Assembly: GCF_025567365.1 (NCBI RefSeq)
Contig: NZ_JAOQJG010000010.1
Location: forward strand, 1-31,947
Reading direction: 5' to 3'
Length of the DNA stretch: 31,947 nucleotides
Source of the DNA: Anaerostipes amylophilus
GTDB taxonomy: Bacteria > Bacillota > Clostridia > Lachnospirales > Lachnospiraceae
The stretch's first letter is position 1; each line of letters opens with the position of its first letter. The position numbers were made by a program, and so were the translations under genes. Under the pieces are notes generated by a model. It had not been told where the DNA came from. It saw only the letters and a program-made list of their open reading frames with translations, and did no database searches. Below, one piece after another: positions 1-8,144 of the stretch.

Positions 1-90
1 CCACTATCTAAAAATTCTGAAGTTCTAAGATTTTGCCATCCAATTCGAGCATGCATTGTAGCTATCTCTGATAACTTACGCTGTTCCCAA
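1..90 (-). repeat. Left arm of 90-bp perfect inverted repeat (hsdS inversion site)
   Basis: The reverse complement of 1-90 matches 2039-2128 at every base. The match stops at position 91/2038, which fixes the inner boundary. The outer boundary of this arm is the window edge, so the repeat could be longer. It covers the HsdS codons from about W15 to the DSG region, in the same reading frame in both copies. Confidence 0.95.
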
Positions 91-131
91 TCTTCTTCAT
101 ACCCCTTAAATCGAATCTTTGGTTTACTCAT
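1..131 (-). CDS. hsdS: HsdS type I specificity subunit, N-terminal part (runs off window)
   Basis: Only the first 43 or so codons are in the window; the gene continues past position 1. It starts with ATG at 129-131, 5 bases after the hsdM stop, with GGGAGG just upstream inside the end of hsdM, so it is translated as the second gene of an hsdM-hsdS operon. The protein begins MSKPKIRFKGYEEDWEQRKL, the usual N-terminal opening of HsdS before the first target recognition domain. HsdS chooses the DNA sequence methylated by HsdM and cut by HsdR. Codons from about W15 onward lie inside a perfect 90-bp inverted repeat shared with 2039-2128, so the rest of the protein can be exchanged by inversion. 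No hsdR is visible here. Confidence 0.9.
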   Translation of the reverse strand, partial: MSKPKIRFKGYEEDWEQRKLSEIATMHARIGWQNLRTSEFLDS

Positions 132-136
132 CCATC

Positions 137-1735
137 TCACCTCCCCATCATTTCAATTAAGCTATTCAATGATGCCATTATCGTATCATCTTCTGCCGTC
201 AGCTCTTTCATCTGTGCTACAAGCTCTCCCTGTACCTTTTCCAATTCATCATCAATGTTGTTCATGTCAGTTAGTACTGCATTGATATCTACATCAGGTT
301 CTTTCTCAAATGTATCAACATATCTTGGAATATTCAGGTTAAAATCATTTTCTTCAATCTCTTCAAAACTTGCCAGATAGGACTGTTTTTCTACTTCTTC
401 TCGTTTATGATACAGTTCTAATACTTCTTCAATATGTTCGTCTGTCATTTTATTTTGTTTTTTATCTTTTTCAAATTTCTTTGAAGCATCGATAAATAGG
501 ACATCTCTTCCTTCTCTATGTTTCTTTAACACAATAATACATGTTGGAATCGATGTATTATAAAACATATTGGCAGGTAATCCAATAACTGCATAAATAT
601 TTCCTGCTCGTAATAATTTCTCTCTGATTTTTCCTTCTGCGGCACCTCTAAATAAAACTCCGTGTGGCAATACGATCGCCATGGTTCCATTATTTTTCAA
701 ATGATACAGTCCATGTAGTAAAAATGCATAGTCTGCCTTTGATTTTGGTGCTAGTACACCATAATCACTAAATCTCTCATCTTGTAAAAATCCTTTTGCA
801 GCACTCCATTTTGCGGAATATGGTGGATTCATTAATACCATATTGAAATCTGTTTCTTCATCTGTTGGCCAGTCGGCATCTAAAGTATCTCCATGGTGTA
901 ATTTCTGATTTGCTGGAACAACTCCGTGAAGGAACATATTCATTCTTGCCAGATTATATGTTGATGTATTTAATTCTTGTCCATAATATTTGATATATTC
1001 TGGATATTTCACATATTTTTTTGCATTTAGTAGCAGAGAACCAGATCCCATACATGGATCATAGATAGATAATCCTCTTTTATCTTCCTGTCCATTAATC
1101 GCAATCTTTGTCAGAATTTTAGATACTGGCTGTGGTGTATAGAATTCTCCTGCCTTTTTCCCAGTTTCAGAAGCGAACTGTCCAATTAAGAATTCATAAG
1201 CATTCCCCAGAATTTCTGCATCTGTATTTAATAGATCTGCTTTATCGATTTCTTTGATCAAACTTGCTACTGTATCACTCTGCTTTTGATCCCCTGTTCC
1301 TAAACGATTGGAATATAAATCAATGTCTGCAAATAAATCTGCAAAAATCTCATCACTTTGCTCGATATTATTAAATGCTTTCTGCAACTGTTCTCTATTG
1401 AATGAATTGTCATTTGCTGCCTGTGCAAAACTTGTATATGTAAGTTCTGGTTCAATTACATAATGAAACTCTGAACGAATTTCTTCTTTTAATTCTTCTC
1501 CACTTTCATCTTCTACTGCTTCTTTATACGCATCTAACGCAATCTTTAGTGTCTCTGGTTTCTCGTCGTAAATCAGATCATAAGCTTTAATCAGGAATGA
1601 ATCTGACAGGTATTTGTAAAATACGATCCCAAGCAGATAATTTTTATATTCATTTGCATCCATTTTTGAGCGCAGGATATCTGCACCACTCCATAATACA
1701 CTCATTAAGTCTTTATTATTCTCTAATTCCGCCAC
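137..1735 (-). CDS. hsdM: HsdM, type I DNA N6-adenine methyltransferase subunit
   Basis: Methylation subunit of a type I restriction-modification system; it transfers a methyl group from S-adenosylmethionine to adenine at sites chosen by HsdS. Visible motifs are the SAM-binding DPCMGSGSLLL and the catalytic NPPY in VLMNPPYSAKW. The HsdM N-terminal helical domain precedes them. Length (about 532 aa) is normal. I choose the GTG at 1733-1735: AAGAGGAG (1743-1750) is correctly spaced before it. The upstream ATG at 1769-1771 overlaps a TATAAT -10 box (1770-1775) and would probably not be transcribed. hsdS follows 5 bases downstream. The whole gene and its promoter lie between the inverted repeats, so hsdM should stay expressed in either orientation. 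Confidence 0.95.
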   Translation of the reverse strand: MAELENNKDLMSVLWSGADILRSKMDANEYKNYLLGIVFYKYLSDSFLIKAYDLIYDEKPETLKIALDAYKEAVEDESGEELKEEIRSEFHYVIEPELTYTSFAQAANDNSFNREQLQKAFNNIEQSDEIFADLFADIDLYSNRLGTGDQKQSDTVASLIKEIDKADLLNTDAEILGNAYEFLIGQFASETGKKAGEFYTPQPVSKILTKIAINGQEDKRGLSIYDPCMGSGSLLLNAKKYVKYPEYIKYYGQELNTSTYNLARMNMFLHGVVPANQKLHHGDTLDADWPTDEETDFNMVLMNPPYSAKWSAAKGFLQDERFSDYGVLAPKSKADYAFLLHGLYHLKNNGTMAIVLPHGVLFRGAAEGKIREKLLRAGNIYAVIGLPANMFYNTSIPTCIIVLKKHREGRDVLFIDASKKFEKDKKQNKMTDEHIEEVLELYHKREEVEKQSYLASFEEIEENDFNLNIPRYVDTFEKEPDVDINAVLTDMNNIDDELEKVQGELVAQMKELTAEDDTIMASLNSLIEMMGR

Positions 1736-1769
1736 GTTTATACTCCTCTTCTCTATATAATTTTTATTC

Positions 1770-1775
1770 ATTATA
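1770..1775 (-). promoter_or_regulatory. -10 box of hsdM promoter inside the invertible segment
   Basis: A perfect TATAAT reads leftward here. Upstream is AT-rich and no strong TTGACA is found at 17 bases; GTGAAA at a longer spacing is the best candidate -35. Transcription would start near 1763, leaving a short leader before the AAGAGGAG and GTG start. The rest of the gap to 2038 is AT-rich and I see no gene in it. Confidence 0.5.
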
Positions 1776-2038
1776 ACATGTTTTCACTTACACTGTTTCA
1801 CAGCGCAAGCTTTTGTATAATTCATTTTGTAAATTTAATTTTACGCTAAAATAAGTGAAATTTCATCATAAAACGTACTTTTGATTCATTTAAATTCAGA
1901 TTTTTATCATTATTTCTGTTCTATAGATTTCTATTTTTATTCTTTTATCATCAAAGTTAGTACTTATATGCAAAATATATTTTGAAATATTGTTTTTCTT
2001 CTGTATAGTATCTTTTTTTATAACTAAATTAAACTAAC

Positions 2039-2128
2039 TTGGGAACAGCGTAAGTTATCAGAGATAGCTACAATGCATGCTCGAATTGGATGGCAAAATC
2101 TTAGAACTTCAGAATTTTTAGATAGTGG
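2039..2128 (+). repeat. Right arm of 90-bp perfect inverted repeat (hsdS inversion site)
   Basis: Exact inverted copy of 1-90. It reads rightward straight into the silent hsdS body, in frame (WEQRKLSEIATMHARIG and onward). There is no start codon with a ribosome-binding site and no promoter in front of it, and a stop (2025-2027) lies upstream in the same frame. Confidence 0.95.
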
Positions 2129-2591
2129 TGATTACATGCTTATTACTGGAACAGATTTTGAGGATGGTACTATAAATTATTCAACATGCCATTATGTAGA
2201 AAAAGAACGTTATGAACAAGATAAAAATATTCAAATTCGAAATGGCAGTATTCTCATTACAAAGGATGGAACTTTAGGAAAAGTAGCATATGTTCAAGGC
2301 TTAACAATGCCAGCAACATTAAATGCCGGAGTGTTTAATGTTGAAATCAAAGATAAAAAAGAAACAGATGAAAAATATCTTTTTCAATATTTAAAGGCTC
2401 CATTTTTGATGGATTATGTAACTAGACATGCTACGGGAGGAACTATAAAACATTTAAATCAAAGTATATTGATAAATTTTCCTGTTTATATGCCAAAGAA
2501 AAGTGAACAAGAAAAAATAGGATTGTATTTAATGCAACTAGATTCATTAATCACTCTTCACCAGCGACAATATCAAAAATTATTTCAATAA
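2040..2591 (+). pseudogene. hsdS: Silent, half-size hsdS body with one target recognition domain
   Basis: This open frame lacks its own start: the first in-frame ATG (2073) has no ribosome-binding site and is internal to the HsdS homology. It encodes one target recognition domain (GDYMLITGTDFEDGTINYST, TKDGTLGKVAYV) and the conserved helix ending SEQEKIGLYLMQLDSLITLH, then stops. A full HsdS of about 400 aa has two such units, so this is half a subunit. If 1-2128 inverts, the hsdM-linked start joins in frame and yields a protein of about 197 aa. Half-HsdS proteins in other type I systems can act as dimers with palindromic targets; whether this one does is inference. I classify it as a silent cassette rather than ordinary decay because the frame is intact. 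Confidence 0.85.
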
Positions 2592-2619
2592 TGGCTGTTG
2601 CTAAATTACAACAGCCATT
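2590..2619 (+). terminator. Hairpin after the silent hsdS body
   Basis: An 11-bp perfect stem (AATGGCTGTTG / CAACAGCCATT) with an 8-base loop begins at the hsdS stop codon. There is no clean T-run after it on the plus strand, so it may be a weak terminator or an RNA-stabilising hairpin. Confidence 0.45.
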
Positions 2620-2632
2620 CGCATAACTTCCT

Positions 2633-2782
2633 TTACAATTCCAACATCTTACAAATTTCTTCTTTATCTGTCTTCGGATGTTCCTTGATTGCCTCATAAA
2701 TTGGTTGAATCGTAATCACATTTTCTTCAACCTCGTCTACAATCTGATATAATTCCTTATTCTTTTTTATCTTCATTTGCAT
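2633..2782 (-). pseudogene. C-terminal tail fragment of an Rpn/PD-(D/E)XK-type protein
   Basis: A 49-codon frame, too short to be a gene on its own. It contains IYEAIKEHPKTDKEEICKML, which resembles the tail of the neighbouring fragment (IYDIVKENPEKTREEIWDSL). That pattern is typical of the C-terminus of the Rpn/YhgA-like PD-(D/E)XK nuclease-transposase family common in gut Firmicutes. The nuclease domain is absent. I read this as the remains of a second, tandem family member; there is no convincing ribosome-binding site. Confidence 0.5.
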
Positions 2783-2818
2783 CTGAATTGATCAGATTTC
2801 TCATATTCTTTCTGGCTG

Positions 2819-3172
2819 TTACATCTCAATCATTGTAGCGTTCATTAAAGAATCCCAAATCTCCTCTCTGGTCTTCTCTGGATTTTCCTTTACGATATCA
2901 TAGATTTTCTCAATCACATCTGCATCTTCTAACAAATCATCTGCTATCTTCGCTATAGAATCGCCATTTTCAATCTTTTTCTTTACCAGCGTTATTAATT
3001 TTAAAATTTCTCCCTGTTTTCTTCCTTCTTTTCTTCCTTCTCGTCTCCCACGATTTTCCGCGCTTCGCAACTGGCTTTCCTTATCCCTGATTGCCATTTG
3101 TTCTCTCAGATATAAATATCTTTCACTCTCATCTCGACTCATCTTAATCATTTCATCCCTCACCTTTTCCAT
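2819..3172 (-). pseudogene. Truncated Rpn/PD-(D/E)XK nuclease-family protein (C-terminal part)
   Basis: A 117-codon frame from the ATG at 3172. The frame stays open upstream without a stop to about 3240 (reading LQKSNCRRIFNSIIVFEGNHY), but has no start there. It carries the highly charged RRGREGRKEGRKQGE-like helix and C-terminal tail of Rpn/YhgA-like recombination-promoting nuclease or PD-(D/E)XK transposase proteins. Full proteins are about 300 aa with an N-terminal nuclease domain, which is missing here, so this is a 5'-truncated remnant. It lies just downstream of the terminator of the MMPL operon and next to the hsd locus. A small expressed protein of unknown function cannot be excluded. 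Confidence 0.55.
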
Positions 3173-3257
3173 GTAATGATTTCCTTCAAATACAATAATG
3201 CTATTAAAAATCCTTCTACAATTACTTTTTTGTAAAAAATTGTAATATCAAACTTGT

Positions 3258-3287
3258 AAAAAGACAGGAGCCAAATAAACTCCTGTC
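3258..3287 (-). terminator. Rho-independent terminator of the MMPL operon
   Basis: On the minus strand GACAGGAG ... CTCCTGTC forms a perfect 8-bp stem followed by TTTTT (3258-3262). It is 30 bases beyond the stop codon at 3318. Confidence 0.85.
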
Positions 3288-3317
3288 CTAACACACATCA
3301 TTATATCCTACGCACTT

Positions 3318-5288
3318 TTATTTTTCCAGTTCTTCCGTCTCAATAATAAACTTCACACTACCCTTCGTTCCACTAGCCTTCTTCGTAAATGTCTGATAGT
3401 TTTCTCCTTCATCCATCACTGCATCAGCTCTGTCTAAGATATCTTTTGCATCATCATTGATCGTATTGACAAGTTTCTCAATACCGTCTTTTCTAAAGGT
3501 TAACATTCCTTTGTTCAAGGTAACAGCTCCATTTTTTAGAGTTGCAATTCCTGTTGTCATCTGTCCCATTCCATTATCCAGTGTTTTGGCACCTTTGCTT
3601 AACTTCTTCGCTCCATTTGCTGCTGTTTTTGTTCCACTGTTTAACGTCTTGGCTCCTTTATCTAATTTCTTGATGGAAGATGCCAGTGTCTTAGATGATG
3701 CCTTTAACTGCCCAGTTCCTTCCGCGATCTGTTTTAATGCAGATTCTAACTGTGCTGTGGATATCTTTGTCTTTGTTAGCAGATTTTGAATCTGGGTTAA
3801 GCATCCTGATACGATCTGAAGGTCTGTCTGTGTTTCTTGCAAGCTTGTTCCGATAGATCCTGCGTAGGTTCCTAAATTCTTTGCCTGACCTCCTACGGAT
3901 TGTGCATAACCGCCTAAGTTTTCTACATCTGTCTTTAAAGAACCTGCAATCGTTGTAAGCTGTGCTTTCTGCTCATCTGTAAGAGAACTATAATTATTCT
4001 TAATAAATTCTCCAATTGCTCCTGCCTGATTTCCAACATCTGTTGCTGATGCTCCAATAGACTCTGCTAATGCACCTAATGTCTTCGCTGACACACCAAC
4101 ACTTTCTGTCTGTGTCTTAATATTCATTAATTCTTTTGTGATTCCTGTCTGTGCACTCTGTAAGTTAGACTGTAATTTTTCCTGATCACTTTCGCTTGGT
4201 GTACTATTCTGCAGTTCTTTGAGAATCTGTCTCACTCCATTATCTAACTTCTCTGTAGATGATGGTAAAGCACTGGTTCCTTTCGCTAACTGACTGGTTC
4301 CATTCTTTAATGTTGTAGATCCATTGACCAGTTTGTCAAGTCCTGTTGCTAACTGTTTGGAACTGACTGCAATCTGTTTTGTTCCTGATTTTAATTTTCC
4401 AGAGGCTGTGACTAATTTCTCAATTCCTTTAACTAATTCCCCAGAACCATCACATAACTTATCTGTTGCATTTTCAAGGTCCTTTAAGGAATCCGTCAGT
4501 TCACTTAAATCTCCTGCATCATCTAAGCCGAATTCGGATAGTGTATCAGAATTAGCAACTGTCGCTGTGACTGTCATCTGGAAGTCTTCTACATCAGCTG
4601 TGATCTCGAAATCTTCTGGAATATCGAAGTTTGACCCAATACTTGTATTCTTAAGGTTTAAGCTGTCTGCTAATCCTGGCATTGCAACTCCAATAACGAT
4701 ATGTTTGTTACCATCAGAGATAACTTTTCCGTTTGTTGCTTTGACATTAGAGAAGTTATCTGTATTTAAGATCGCTGCTGTGATCATTGTAAATGGTGTA
4801 TAGATCGTTGTCTGTTTTCCATTGATCGTCTTTGTCACTTCGGAATGGTTTTCATATTCATAATGTATCTTTACTTTTCCAGATTTACCGATCAGATCTT
4901 TTGGTTTGATTTCTTTTCCGTCCAGATAATATGTGACTTTCATAGATACTGGCAGATTCTTATCACTACTTCCCTGATAGTAAATATCATTTCCGTTGGC
5001 ATTCCATGTAATGTTATGTTTCTTTCCTTGTTGGTATGTTTCGTTTCCTTTGACATTCTCAACATCTGTAAGGTCAGTGGCATCTTTGATCTTTGCTTCT
5101 CCTGAGAAGTTCTTTAACCAGTCACTGACGATCACTGTTTTTTCTTCTCCATTTGCATCTGTTTTTACATAGACTGTTTCTTCTTTATCTGCAGTGGACT
5201 CGCTAGCTGCTACCGGAACTGCTGCCGGGATTGTAAGAGCTGCCGCAAGGAACATTGCTAATGCTTTTGATAATCTTTTTTTTCTCAT
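3318..5288 (-). CDS. Secreted LxxG heptad-repeat protein paired with the MMPL exporter
   Basis: A 656-aa protein with a clear signal peptide (residues 1-29: basic start, hydrophobic AMFLAAALTIPAAVPVA, then AASE). Residues about 30-250 are a globular beta-rich region. Residues about 268-352 and 530-610 are repeats of the xxxLxxG type (for example KLVNGSTTLKNGTSQLAKG), as found in YhgE/Pip-like proteins; between them is a long helical, probably coiled-coil, region. There is no C-terminal membrane anchor. The gene starts 13 bp after the MMPL gene with AGGAG, so the two are cotranscribed. By context I infer an extracytoplasmic partner of the exporter, but its substrate is unknown. YhgE proteins normally carry membrane segments, which this one lacks. 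Confidence 0.75.
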   Translation of the reverse strand: MRKKRLSKALAMFLAAALTIPAAVPVAASESTADKEETVYVKTDANGEEKTVIVSDWLKNFSGEAKIKDATDLTDVENVKGNETYQQGKKHNITWNANGNDIYYQGSSDKNLPVSMKVTYYLDGKEIKPKDLIGKSGKVKIHYEYENHSEVTKTINGKQTTIYTPFTMITAAILNTDNFSNVKATNGKVISDGNKHIVIGVAMPGLADSLNLKNTSIGSNFDIPEDFEITADVEDFQMTVTATVANSDTLSEFGLDDAGDLSELTDSLKDLENATDKLCDGSGELVKGIEKLVTASGKLKSGTKQIAVSSKQLATGLDKLVNGSTTLKNGTSQLAKGTSALPSSTEKLDNGVRQILKELQNSTPSESDQEKLQSNLQSAQTGITKELMNIKTQTESVGVSAKTLGALAESIGASATDVGNQAGAIGEFIKNNYSSLTDEQKAQLTTIAGSLKTDVENLGGYAQSVGGQAKNLGTYAGSIGTSLQETQTDLQIVSGCLTQIQNLLTKTKISTAQLESALKQIAEGTGQLKASSKTLASSIKKLDKGAKTLNSGTKTAANGAKKLSKGAKTLDNGMGQMTTGIATLKNGAVTLNKGMLTFRKDGIEKLVNTINDDAKDILDRADAVMDEGENYQTFTKKASGTKGSVKFIIETEELEK

Positions 5289-5301
5289 AACAATCGCTCT
5301 C

Positions 5302-7371
5302 CTATTCTAAATGCCCCATTTTGAGGGTTGTTTTACAAATTAATTTGTCAAATATCATAAACATTGCCGGCAGAATAAAGATTACGGCAACGGTACTGAT
5401 CACGGCTCCTCGTGCAAGTAATGTACAGATTGCACTGATCATATCGATGTTTGAATAAATCGCAATACCGATCGTTGCTGCGAAGAAACTTAATCCACTG
5501 GTGATGATAGACTGCATGGATGTTTCATGCGCAATACGGATCGCTTCCATTTTCTTCTTGCCATTCATACGTTCCTTCTGGTAACGGCTTGTCATCAAGA
5601 TTGCATAGTCAACCGTTGCTCCTAACTGGATCGTTCCAATAACGATACTTGCAACGAACGGCAGTGATAATCCCGTGTAATATGGAACCGCCATATTAAC
5701 ACAGATTGCAAATTCGATCACGGCAACCAAAATTACTGGTAAGGAAATGGATTTAAATACGATCAGGATGATCACAAAGATTGCCGCGATCGAAGCAATA
5801 TTTACATTTCTAAGGTCAACATTGGTGACAGTCTCCAAATCGTTCATCAATGGTGCTTCCCCAATAACCATTGATCCTGGACTGTATTTCTTCACAATCT
5901 TGTTGATCTGATCAATCTGTTTATTAACCTGTTCGGTTGCTGATTTGTAATTGGAACAGATAAACTGCATCTCATATTCATCACTTTGTAACATCTCTTT
6001 CATAGAAGACGGGATCATATCAGATGGAATACTTGAACCGATCACAGAGTTCATTCCGAGACACCATTCAACGCCATCGACTTTATCGATCTCTTTCTGC
6101 ATACTGCTTAATTCCTTCTGGCTCATACCGTTCTTGATCATGACCATATGAATGTTACTCATTCCAAATTCATCACTTAACTTCTTATTTGCCACATTAC
6201 TTGGCAAACTCTGTGGAAGTGATTTATCAATATTATAGTAGATCTCTGTATGATTATTTCCATAGATTGCTGGGAAAATCATAATCAAAAATACGACGAT
6301 CGTTGCTTTATAATGCTTTGTAATAAAATGTGATGCATTCGTTAAATCTGGCATCAAAGAACGATGGTGTGTCTTCTCGATCAATTTATCACAGATCAGT
6401 ATCAGTGATGGTAAAACAGTCACACAACAGATAACTCCGATGATAACACCTTTCGCCATAACAATACCTAAGTTAGCTCCTAATGCAAATGTCATAAAGC
6501 ACAATGCAAAGAATCCAGCAACCGTTGTAACAGAACTTCCTGTGATAGACTTAAATGTATTGGAAATTGCATGTGCCATGGCACGTTCTTTATCATTTTC
6601 AAATCTGATCTTATTACTCTCATAGCTATGAAGTAGAAAAATCGAGTAATCCATCGTAACTCCCAACTGCAAGATCGCAGTCAATGCCATTGTAAGATAA
6701 GACACATCACTTAGGAAAATATTTGTTCCTAGATTATAAAGGATCGCCATTCCGATACTTAACAGGAATAAAAAAGCAACCGCAAAGGATTCCATCGTAA
6801 CAAATAATACGATCAGTGAAAGTACTGCTGCGATCGTAACGTAAATTGGAATCTCCTGCATAACCAGGTTCTTGATATCTGTAACTACCCCGGACATACC
6901 ACTGATAAAACACTGTTTTCCAACAATCTTACGCATCTGCGTGACTGCTTCCATCGTGTTATCAGATGATGTCGTTTCTTTAAACATTGCGATCATCATG
7001 GTTGCGTTCTTATTAAAGAATACTTTCCTTACTTTCTCAGGAAGCATTTCTTTTGGAACGCTTAGATCTGCGATATCATCATACCAGATGATCTTGTCAA
7101 CGTGATCGACTTTCTCTAGTTTCTGTTTTAGCTTCTGTACGTCATGAAGATTCATATCTTCAACGATGATCATCGAATAAGCTCCGGCCCCAAACTGATC
7201 TACCATGATATCTTGCCCCTTCACCGTCTCTAATGAGTCTGGAAGATAACTTAAAATGTCATAATTGATCCTTGTCTTCACGATTCCGATCGTTGATGGA
7301 ATCAGTAAAATGAAAGCCAGGAAGACGATGAATTTTCGATGATGTACTAACTTCTTTGCAAATTGTATCAT
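5302..7371 (-). CDS. MMPL/RND-family membrane transporter
   Basis: A 689-aa protein with the two-fold repeated RND layout: one N-terminal membrane helix, an extracytoplasmic domain, a group of helices, then the same again. The paired motifs QLGVTMDYSIFLLHSY and QLGATVDYAILMTSRYQ are the MMPL-family proton-relay Asp-Tyr segments. MMPL proteins use the proton gradient to export lipids or hydrophobic compounds. The start ATG has GGGAGG 6 bases upstream. The gene is divergent from a TetR regulator, whose operator overlaps the promoter, and cotranscribed with the LxxG-repeat protein. Drug efflux is possible, but lipid or envelope export is as likely. Exact substrate cannot be told from sequence. 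Confidence 0.9.
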   Translation of the reverse strand: MIQFAKKLVHHRKFIVFLAFILLIPSTIGIVKTRINYDILSYLPDSLETVKGQDIMVDQFGAGAYSMIIVEDMNLHDVQKLKQKLEKVDHVDKIIWYDDIADLSVPKEMLPEKVRKVFFNKNATMMIAMFKETTSSDNTMEAVTQMRKIVGKQCFISGMSGVVTDIKNLVMQEIPIYVTIAAVLSLIVLFVTMESFAVAFLFLLSIGMAILYNLGTNIFLSDVSYLTMALTAILQLGVTMDYSIFLLHSYESNKIRFENDKERAMAHAISNTFKSITGSSVTTVAGFFALCFMTFALGANLGIVMAKGVIIGVICCVTVLPSLILICDKLIEKTHHRSLMPDLTNASHFITKHYKATIVVFLIMIFPAIYGNNHTEIYYNIDKSLPQSLPSNVANKKLSDEFGMSNIHMVMIKNGMSQKELSSMQKEIDKVDGVEWCLGMNSVIGSSIPSDMIPSSMKEMLQSDEYEMQFICSNYKSATEQVNKQIDQINKIVKKYSPGSMVIGEAPLMNDLETVTNVDLRNVNIASIAAIFVIILIVFKSISLPVILVAVIEFAICVNMAVPYYTGLSLPFVASIVIGTIQLGATVDYAILMTSRYQKERMNGKKKMEAIRIAHETSMQSIITSGLSFFAATIGIAIYSNIDMISAICTLLARGAVISTVAVIFILPAMFMIFDKLICKTTLKMGHLE

Positions 7372-7422
7372 AGCATCCTCCCATTTCTAATTCTGACGAA
7401 TAGTCATTTTCAACCTATCTAT

Positions 7423-7451
7423 GTTATACGCCAAAAATGACCAAAAGTCAA
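7423..7451 (-). promoter_or_regulatory. Promoter of the MMPL operon with TetR operator copy
   Basis: Reading leftward: TTGACT (7446-7451), a 17-base spacer, then TATAAC (7423-7428). The -35 box and spacer contain the near-palindrome TGACTTTTGGTCA, identical to the one in the tetR promoter. Confidence 0.8.
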
Positions 7452-7469
7452 TAAAATTGATAAATCTTT

Positions 7470-7498
7470 TTGACTTTTGGTCATTTTTTAGTTATACT
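7470..7498 (+). promoter_or_regulatory. Promoter of tetR with TetR operator copy
   Basis: TTGACT (7470-7475), a 17-base spacer, then TATACT (7493-7498). Its first 19 bases (7470-7488) are the exact reverse complement of 7433-7451. A TetR dimer bound at TGACTTTTGGTCA would cover the -35 and spacer, predicting autorepression. Confidence 0.8.
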
Positions 7499-7523
7499 AG
7501 AGAAAATGAGAGGAGAGATCGCC

Positions 7524-8126
7524 ATGAAAAAGGTCGAATTAAATAAAAAGAAAAAACAAGATGCCCTTTTAAATACAGCTTATCATCTGTTTACAGAGAA
7601 GGGATTTCAAAAGACCTCCATCTCCGATATCGTAAATGAAGCGGGTGTTGCAAAAGGTACTTTTTATTTGTACTTTAAAGATAAACTAGATATCCGCTAT
7701 AAACTGATTGCAAAGAAATCAGCGGAAGTTTTTAAACATGCTTATCAGGAACTTCAAAAACAGTCTATTGATAACTTTGAAGATAAACTAATCTTTATTG
7801 TTGATCAGGTCATTGAATCATTGAATGACAGTCCTACACTTTTAAAACTGATCTCTAAGCATCTAAGCTGGGGAATGTTTAAGAACTCTTTAGTAGAACC
7901 AATTGATGATGCCCAACGAAATATTTACGATATATATATGGATCTTTTGAAAAATTCCGGTTATGAATTTGATCATCCAGAGGTTATGATCTATATGATC
8001 ATCGAGATAGTTGCTGGTTCATGTTATAATGTAATCTTAACAAAGGAACCCGTACCAATTGATGAATTAAAGCCTTATTTATATCAGTCAATTCGGTTGA
8101 TCATTAAAAATCATATTATTTCATAG
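7524..8126 (+). CDS. TetR/AcrR-family transcriptional regulator of the MMPL operon
   Basis: A 200-aa protein with an N-terminal TetR DNA-binding domain: ALLNTAYHLFTEKGFQKTSI, then the helix-turn-helix DIVNEAGVAKGTFYLYFKDK (residues about 28-55). The C-terminal half is the usual variable ligand-binding and dimerisation domain. I choose the ATG at 7524 because GAGGAGA precedes it by 7 bases. The frame extends up to 7470, but that lies within the -35 box of this gene's own promoter. It is transcribed divergently from the MMPL exporter and very probably represses both promoters until a ligand binds. Confidence 0.92.
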   Translation: MKKVELNKKKKQDALLNTAYHLFTEKGFQKTSISDIVNEAGVAKGTFYLYFKDKLDIRYKLIAKKSAEVFKHAYQELQKQSIDNFEDKLIFIVDQVIESLNDSPTLLKLISKHLSWGMFKNSLVEPIDDAQRNIYDIYMDLLKNSGYEFDHPEVMIYMIIEIVAGSCYNVILTKEPVPIDELKPYLYQSIRLIIKNHIIS

Positions 8127-8144
8127 CATCATTTTTAACCTTTT

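Noticed and set aside
3457..5105. Plus-strand open frames opposite the LxxG-repeat gene
   Set aside because: They arise from the repetitive codon pattern of the real minus-strand gene and lack ribosome-binding sites.
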